A model generated the notes under the pieces. That model was not told the origin of the DNA and did no database searches. It saw nothing but the letters and a program-made list of their open reading frames with translations. A stretch of DNA of 64,000 bases. Source: Dactylonectria macrodidyma. Its lineage: Eukaryota > Ascomycota > Sordariomycetes > Hypocreales > Nectriaceae. Both the position numbers and the translations under genes were made by a program. The stretch is from contig JAGMUV010000001.1 of assembly GCA_020744425.1 (NCBI GenBank), forward strand, positions 1,302,001 through 1,366,000, written 5' to 3'. This document shows positions 58,867 to 64,000 of the stretch, piece after piece; position 1 is the first letter of the stretch; each line of letters opens with the position of its first letter.

Positions 58867-59990
58867 ATCGCATGAGACTTCAAAAAGCCTTTCCTCTTAA
58901 TGAAGTAGTATGGGGATGCATCGAACGGTAACTGTGCCCAATGAAGTCTTGATTGTGAATCTTGAACTAATGAAGAGACCATAGCCCGTACAAAATACCG
59001 ACTCGACAATCCCGCCTCAACCACGAAGCCGTCGTTCATTGATTGAACGTCACCGTGGAAACTTCACTGTCTAGCTTATAAAGCGGAACACTAGGTGAAC
59101 ATAGAGTGCCCATGGAAAAGTGGACAACTTAGCCCATTTTTTTCTTCTTTCGAAATGAGATTGAGAGCCAACGGGATTGGGACGGTAACGGTGAACTTGT
59201 CGTGAGTTCATCGACGAAGGGGGCTCCTAAGAACAGGGCTGAGACAGAGTTCGGATTCGAGAGTGACGAGTCATTCCTTGGAGAGACCTGGACGGAAGAC
59301 AGTCAGTTGCTGGACCAACGTGCTGGATGAGAAGGAAGAATGAGTTCAATATTTTAATCGTAATCGAGGAGACAACGGACGCATCGCGCTGGTGTATGAT
59401 GGAAAACAATTCTACGAGAATGATGATTTTCGTTTTCGTTTGAAACGGCGTATTGTTCACAGATCAATAGTTGAGCAAAATATGGAAAGAGAGTATCACT
59501 GTTTGCTCCTAGGTTTTTGTTTCTTGTTTCCTGGAGTGTGTGAATGGATTGACTCAGGTTCCCTTACATCGGCCCCATTCCCGCGATGATGCCCACCCTT
59601 TGGACGCCACAATCCCGCGGCGGCCCGGAACAAGTGGAGCCCGGTCCGCGGTGGCTGAAAGGCGGAGGAATTGGTCAATGACGGCGCCCAGGAGGACAGA
59701 ACGGACCCGAGAGGGCCAGAGCAAGACGCGCATGCACAAGGAGAGTCACTGCGTTGTCCTGGCAAACCTGGGAATCGAATTGCAGACTGCCCAGTCTTGC
59801 CCCAGTTCTCTCCCCACTGATTGCATGCAGATCGTAGGCAGGACCCATTCACGGAGTGTGTCTGTCTGTGATGCGGGTGAAAGGGGAAGAGCGGGCTTGG
59901 AGCTGCCAACATCTGCTGGTTCTCGTTTCTTTTTTGATGGTTCTGGGAGATTAGGTAGGCCACCCCATTGGCTTTGTCCATTGTCAGTTG

Positions 59991-60024
59991 CGTGCGGTAC
60001 GGGAGCTACCGACCGTACCGCACG
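59991..60024. promoter_or_regulatory. Perfect 12 bp inverted repeat with 10 bp spacer
   Basis: CGTGCGGTACGG at 59991-60002 and its exact reverse complement CCGTACCGCACG at 60013-60024 enclose ten bases. The arms contain CGG/CCG half-sites, so a zinc-cluster regulator or a cruciform are options. It stands alone, 1.6 kb before the next gene. Confidence 0.5.
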
Positions 60025-61652
60025 AACGACTGGTTCACGATGCGGTTTGACAGCTGCAGGGCCAAAAACAACAACAAAGAAATACGTGTTTGTGTCGTCT
60101 GCAAGTCCTGCTGTCGTCGTGATTAAGATGGGTGCGCGACCCTGAAAGGCACCAACTCCACATGCCAGTCCCACATGAAAACCGGTTCTAATTAGTCGCG
60201 CAACGGCGCCAGGACACCATGATGTCCCCCGGTCGCCCAGGTCACCCGTCTGCGATCCAAGCCTTGAGAGACGTGTTCTTGACGGGCCAGGTCTTGGTTG
60301 CGGCGGGCAGACAGCGAAGCATTCCACCGGGTGGTGAACGACCTGAGACGATGTGACCTTTGGGTGAGGGGGGTCGAGGGACAGGGCTGAGGGCAGGCAT
60401 CCATCAGTTGGGCGAGGGAGAGTGATAGTGAATGCCGGTTCCGTCAGAAGAGGCTACGTGGTTCTCCGTACAGACAGGCTCACAGGCTCAGGAGCAGATA
60501 ATCAAACTTGGGCCGACAGATTGATGCCAGCGAAGCAAGGCTTCTTCTTCGAGCCTTAGCTCCAAGGGTCTAGGGAACATGGCGTATGGTGGACAGGTAC
60601 ACGGAATGCGCCATGGCCGCCACCGGAATCTCGTGTATCGTCTACCAGACGAGCTGTCATGCCCCCCTTCCCGCACCCCCCTTGGCGAGATTACCCTGGG
60701 CCAATGCGGTGCCTTTGATTGCGGGCCTCATTAAAGAACTCGGGTTGACTCGAGGTGCTCGTGAGCTGCCCCAAGGTGCGTTATGGGTCCCTAAGGTCCT
60801 CCGTCCCGGCCGGGCTCTAGTTCACTCCAGTGTGTGCCCACCCCGTGTGCGCCTCCAATGAAGACGTCTGGCTCACCGGGTCCCACGCCCTCAGTGGCTC
60901 TTTTAGGGGACACTTTGCTATTCCCAGCGGAGCCAGTGCTAGGCTATGCCCCCCATCAAGGCAGGACGCCCCTCCATGATGTCCCAAAAAAATCGCCCAC
61001 GCCCAAAAAAAAAAAAAGGTGGCTGCTGCTGGTTTGGTGCTGTAAGCCTCTCTAGCCTCGAACCTCTCGCTTCCCAACTCCATCAGCTCTCGTCGACGCT
61101 GGAGCTTTTTCTCATCCCTCACCTCGGACGCCGCCCTTTCTTCTCTTCTTCTCCTTGTCCCCTTCGTCCCTCGACCGCAACTTTTTTGTCGAAGAATCCC
61201 CCTCGATGCGTCCGGCCGCACCGTTCCGCGCTCTTCTTTGCCTTCTTTGCCCGTCCGCTCCTTTTATGACGCCGTTTCTTTTCTCGAATTAAACCCCTGG
61301 AGGCACGCCCCCCTGGGAATTTCCCACCTAACGTCCAGCGCCAATATTCTCCGCTGTTCGCCCCCTTTAGTTGGAAAACGCGTCGTCGCGTATCACTGCC
61401 AGACCTTCTTCCCCAACGGCCAAGCAAAAAAAGGAAGAAGAGATTCATACTCTTTCCCAAGGCTATCGAGCTCGGATTCGTGTGAGCGACAGGACCTCGA
61501 GCGCCGTGATATTTGAGACTCAGCTGCAGGCGACACGTTCTTCGTCTGCACTGATCTCCCCAGGTAAGCTAACGCTTGCCTACCTCGAGCTGTTGATACA
61601 GCATTCCTAGACACTACAGCATGCTAACTTGGGTCTGTTTCTTGACGAATAG

Positions 61653-64000
61653 CTCGTCGTGAAGACGTCGTCTCCACGGTCGCTGCCCGCCGCTCTTCCT
61701 CCTGCTGCGCCGGCACAGGACGGCCTTGGAGCCTCCCGCTCCCGACCTGCGACTCCGGCATCTCCTGCTCTCTCGACAGCATCTACCGTTGACGGCGAAG
61801 AGGAGATCGAGTCGTCACCAGTCCTCCCGCCCCTCAGAGCGCCCAGGCTCCCGGACCGGGTCTCGGAACTGCTGAGGACACCGCCCGCAGGCAGTGCAGG
61901 CGACAATCGATTCGGCACCGCCAGTTGGGGTTCACCATATCCTCAATCTGACCGAAATCTCCGACGCCAGAGCTTCAGCAGTGAGGCATCGGACGACTCC
62001 CCGATCCATCAGTTGGACATCGAAACTCCATTTCTTCGACCAGCTCCCGAGCTCCTGCGATCGCAGACCGAGCCGCAATCGGCTGTGAGCGCCGCCGCCG
62101 CCGTCCTTGCGAACCGAGTTCGTCGCCAGACGCTTGGACTCACCGAAGATTGGATCCGTACCCATACAACTGACGACCAACACAATTCCGAGAGTCGTCA
62201 TTGGTTCAGTGACGGAAGTGGCAGTGAGCACTCTTCATTGAGCGGCTCAGAGCGTGGTTGGCAGGAAGAAGGCGATTTTCGAACGCCCCGTGCCAAGAAA
62301 CGATCAAATCCGTCGTCTCAGCCGGTATCTCGAGCAGAATCTCGACACACGCCCCGTGCGAGATCTAGCGTCGAGACTCTTAAACCGACGGACACCCTTA
62401 GTCCCAAGACGGGTCAGAACAATAGCATGGCGACCTCAGAAGCCGCGCCGGGAGCCCACGACGCGGTGAGCGACAGGTCTCAGGCCGCCCTGATGCAGGA
62501 ACAACCTGTCGCAGAAAGTCCAATGAAGGCTGTTCCCATTACGAACGGGGAGCCTCGGCTGCCCGCCACTCCGACCAAACTTACCCAGAAGCCTCTGCCC
62601 AAGGAACCATCTCAAGTCATGACCCCTCGGATCAAGAAGAAGGTGCCATGGAAGGGTAAGAACATTTTGGTTTTGATTCCGCGTGATGAGGGACGAGGAC
62701 AACCCGGCAAAGCCCCGTTTCCTCTGCGCCAGCACGAAATCAACAGGATGTTCGATTCTTGGCAAGAGCTTGGATACAACATCGCGGGATTCGACTTGGA
62801 GGTAGAGGGATATCAGCCTCCAGGAACTGATGATTCACAGACGCGTGACTCCTGGCCCAACTTCGACGAAGTGGACCGAGAGCGAGCTGATCGAGTCTTC
62901 AAGGTCACGCTTCCAGACCTCAACGCTTGGAAGGAGTACGAGAACGAGCTCCAGGAGGCGAAGCTTAGAGCGCTTGGTGTTTCATTTGGTGACGACGACC
63001 AGCCGCCTCCGTCTATCTCACCGGCCACCACGGACCTAAGTCGACAGCCATCAGTGCAGTATCCTCCACTGCCCTTCTCCCCTCCACTGCCGACCTCGTC
63101 TGCGTCTAGCAACCATGGCATGCCGGGATTCCCTCACCATGGCCAGTTTGCGCCGGGACGCTCAGCTGGCCACAGCCCAGGACTCTCCATTGGAACCTCT
63201 CCGGTGTCTTTCGTCCCTGGAAAGTACAATCCCCGTCAATCTATTTCTCTGCCAGCTAGCACCTCGCCCTTTGGCCTACCGCAGCCACAGCATGGTTGGC
63301 AGAACCAGGCTGGTATTCTGCACGGCATGAGCCGACATGATTCACCCTCAATGATGAACTTTAATGGCATAATGTCACCGCAATCGCCATTTGGCGGTCC
63401 GGAGAGCCCCGGTGGCTTCCCATTGCACCAGCGCCACCAGTCTTTGCAATTTCCTATGCTGCCTCATCAACAGCAGTTCCAATATCTGCAGCCTACTAGA
63501 GCTTCGCCTCGTTTGCAAGAGGTCCTAGAGGACGACGAAGAACCGCTTCCCAGCGTCCCTAGCAAGAGCCCATCTAAGACTCCTGAGCCGCCTAAGCAGC
63601 AGAACCCCGAAGGTTTGCAGGCCGAGATCGATGATGCCGAATACCACCTGGAGGAGCAATTGCGCAACCAGCTAGAGCACGAGGATTACAACCCTCAACC
63701 TCAGACGCAGGCCCCAGTTCCTACTGCTGAGCCATTTGTACCTGCGCATGAACGCCAGGCCTCAGAGCACTTCCCTGCTCCTGAGCTCTTTGCCAATGAG
63801 CCCTCCAAACCCCTTGTCCTGCACCACCCAAGACCCCACAGCCGCGGACATTCCCTTTCGCAACCCTTTTATCGTGACAAGATTGAAGCTCAGGAGGCCA
63901 CAGAGGAGGGCAGCCTTCAGAATTTCCGAAGCCTCAACGAAATTCCCGAAACACAAAAGGCCGAGGAAGCCTACGAGATTGAGACGAATCCAAGCAACCT
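61653..64000 (+). CDS. Partial disordered protein, runs off the window
   Basis: An open frame of 782 codons from an acceptor (AATAG|CTC) at 61653 to the window end without a stop. The first 330 residues are Ser/Pro-rich with a conserved-looking segment (ANRVRRQTLGLTEDWIRTH). A compact block follows (VPWKGKNILVLIPRDEGRG, then LRQHEINRMFDSWQELGY), which looks like a small folded domain. The rest is Pro/Gln/His-rich with acidic stretches (EVLEDDEEPLP). I do not recognise the family. No in-frame ATG exists before 62427, yet the sequence before it looks coding, so the start codon must lie in an upstream exon I could not join in phase, or translation begins at a non-AUG codon. Confidence 0.78.

Larger units (their letters stand above)
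57786..61652. other. 3.9 kb intergenic region
   Basis: 3' UTR of the sensor gene, then mostly short open frames. It holds a candidate 50-codon secreted peptide (58714) and a 12+10+12 inverted repeat (59991). From about 61060 the + strand becomes pyrimidine-rich and looks like promoter and leader of the next gene; a donor-acceptor pair at 61564 (GTAAGC) and 61652 (AATAG), with a GCTAAC branch site, suggests a leader intron. Confidence 0.5.

Noticed and set aside
59540..60145. 201-codon frame rich in Arg and Thr
   Set aside because: Mirrored by a frame of similar length on the other strand, which is usual for GC-rich non-coding DNA; no domain seen.
1..64000. CRISPR arrays, insertion sequences, riboswitches or bacterial operons
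   Set aside because: The window is clearly fungal nuclear DNA with spliceosomal introns, and no such structure is visible.

Overview
The window looks like nuclear DNA of a filamentous ascomycete, most likely a Sordariomycete close to Hypocreales. The evidence is short spliceosomal introns (mostly 48-146 nt, GT-AG), a highly reducing polyketide synthase, a Zn2Cys6 regulator, a SUR7/PalI-family membrane protein, a Mid2-like wall sensor, a fungal PLC, a tRNA-Ala with an intron after position 37, and a small tandem repeat carrying C-to-T/G-to-A changes that resemble repeat-induced point mutation. All gene models were spliced by eye from intron signals and family motifs; no alignment or search was run.

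Layout. 1.2-4.3 kb (+): a secreted PA-domain subtilisin protease. 4.8-12.1 kb (-): a 2324-residue highly reducing PKS (KS-AT-DH-degenerate MT-ER-KR-ACP), convergent with the protease. 15.8-17.7 kb (+): an MFS drug-type transporter, divergent from the PKS across a 3.6 kb gap. PKS and transporter are a plausible minimal secondary-metabolite locus, with no other tailoring enzyme or local regulator next to them. 18.8-19.8 kb (-): a SUR7/PalI-like four-helix membrane protein. 22.4-24.7 kb (-): a Dabb stress-responsive barrel protein and a LYC1-like N-acetyltransferase. 25.1-25.6 kb: a 3 x 168 bp tandem repeat with RIP-like mutations. 26.0-29.1 kb (-): a transcription factor with two C2H2 fingers, a Zn2Cys6 cluster and a fungal-specific domain.

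29.1-40.0 kb is an 11 kb stretch with no confident gene. It holds simple repeats, a cluster of TACCTACC/CCTAGGTA words, an inverted repeat pair and one candidate small Cys-rich ORF. 40.0-42.8 kb (-): a delta-type phosphoinositide phospholipase C. 45.4 kb (-): tRNA-Ala(AGC). 49.2-52.3 kb (+): a 1018-residue, mostly disordered protein with a possible N-myristoylation start. 56.8-57.8 kb (+): a Mid2-like single-pass wall sensor. 61.65 kb to the window end (+): a partial, disordered, unrecognised protein whose start codon could not be placed.

Several genes fit the cell surface and signalling (wall sensor, SUR7-like protein, PLC), but they are separate transcription units and nothing in the sequence shows that they act together. 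The items most worth checking are the PKS with an altered ER nucleotide-binding motif, the RIP-like tandem repeat with paired changes in its hairpin, the two perfect inverted repeats (14.9 and 60.0 kb), the possible dual-targeted Dabb protein, and the PKS-transporter pair.
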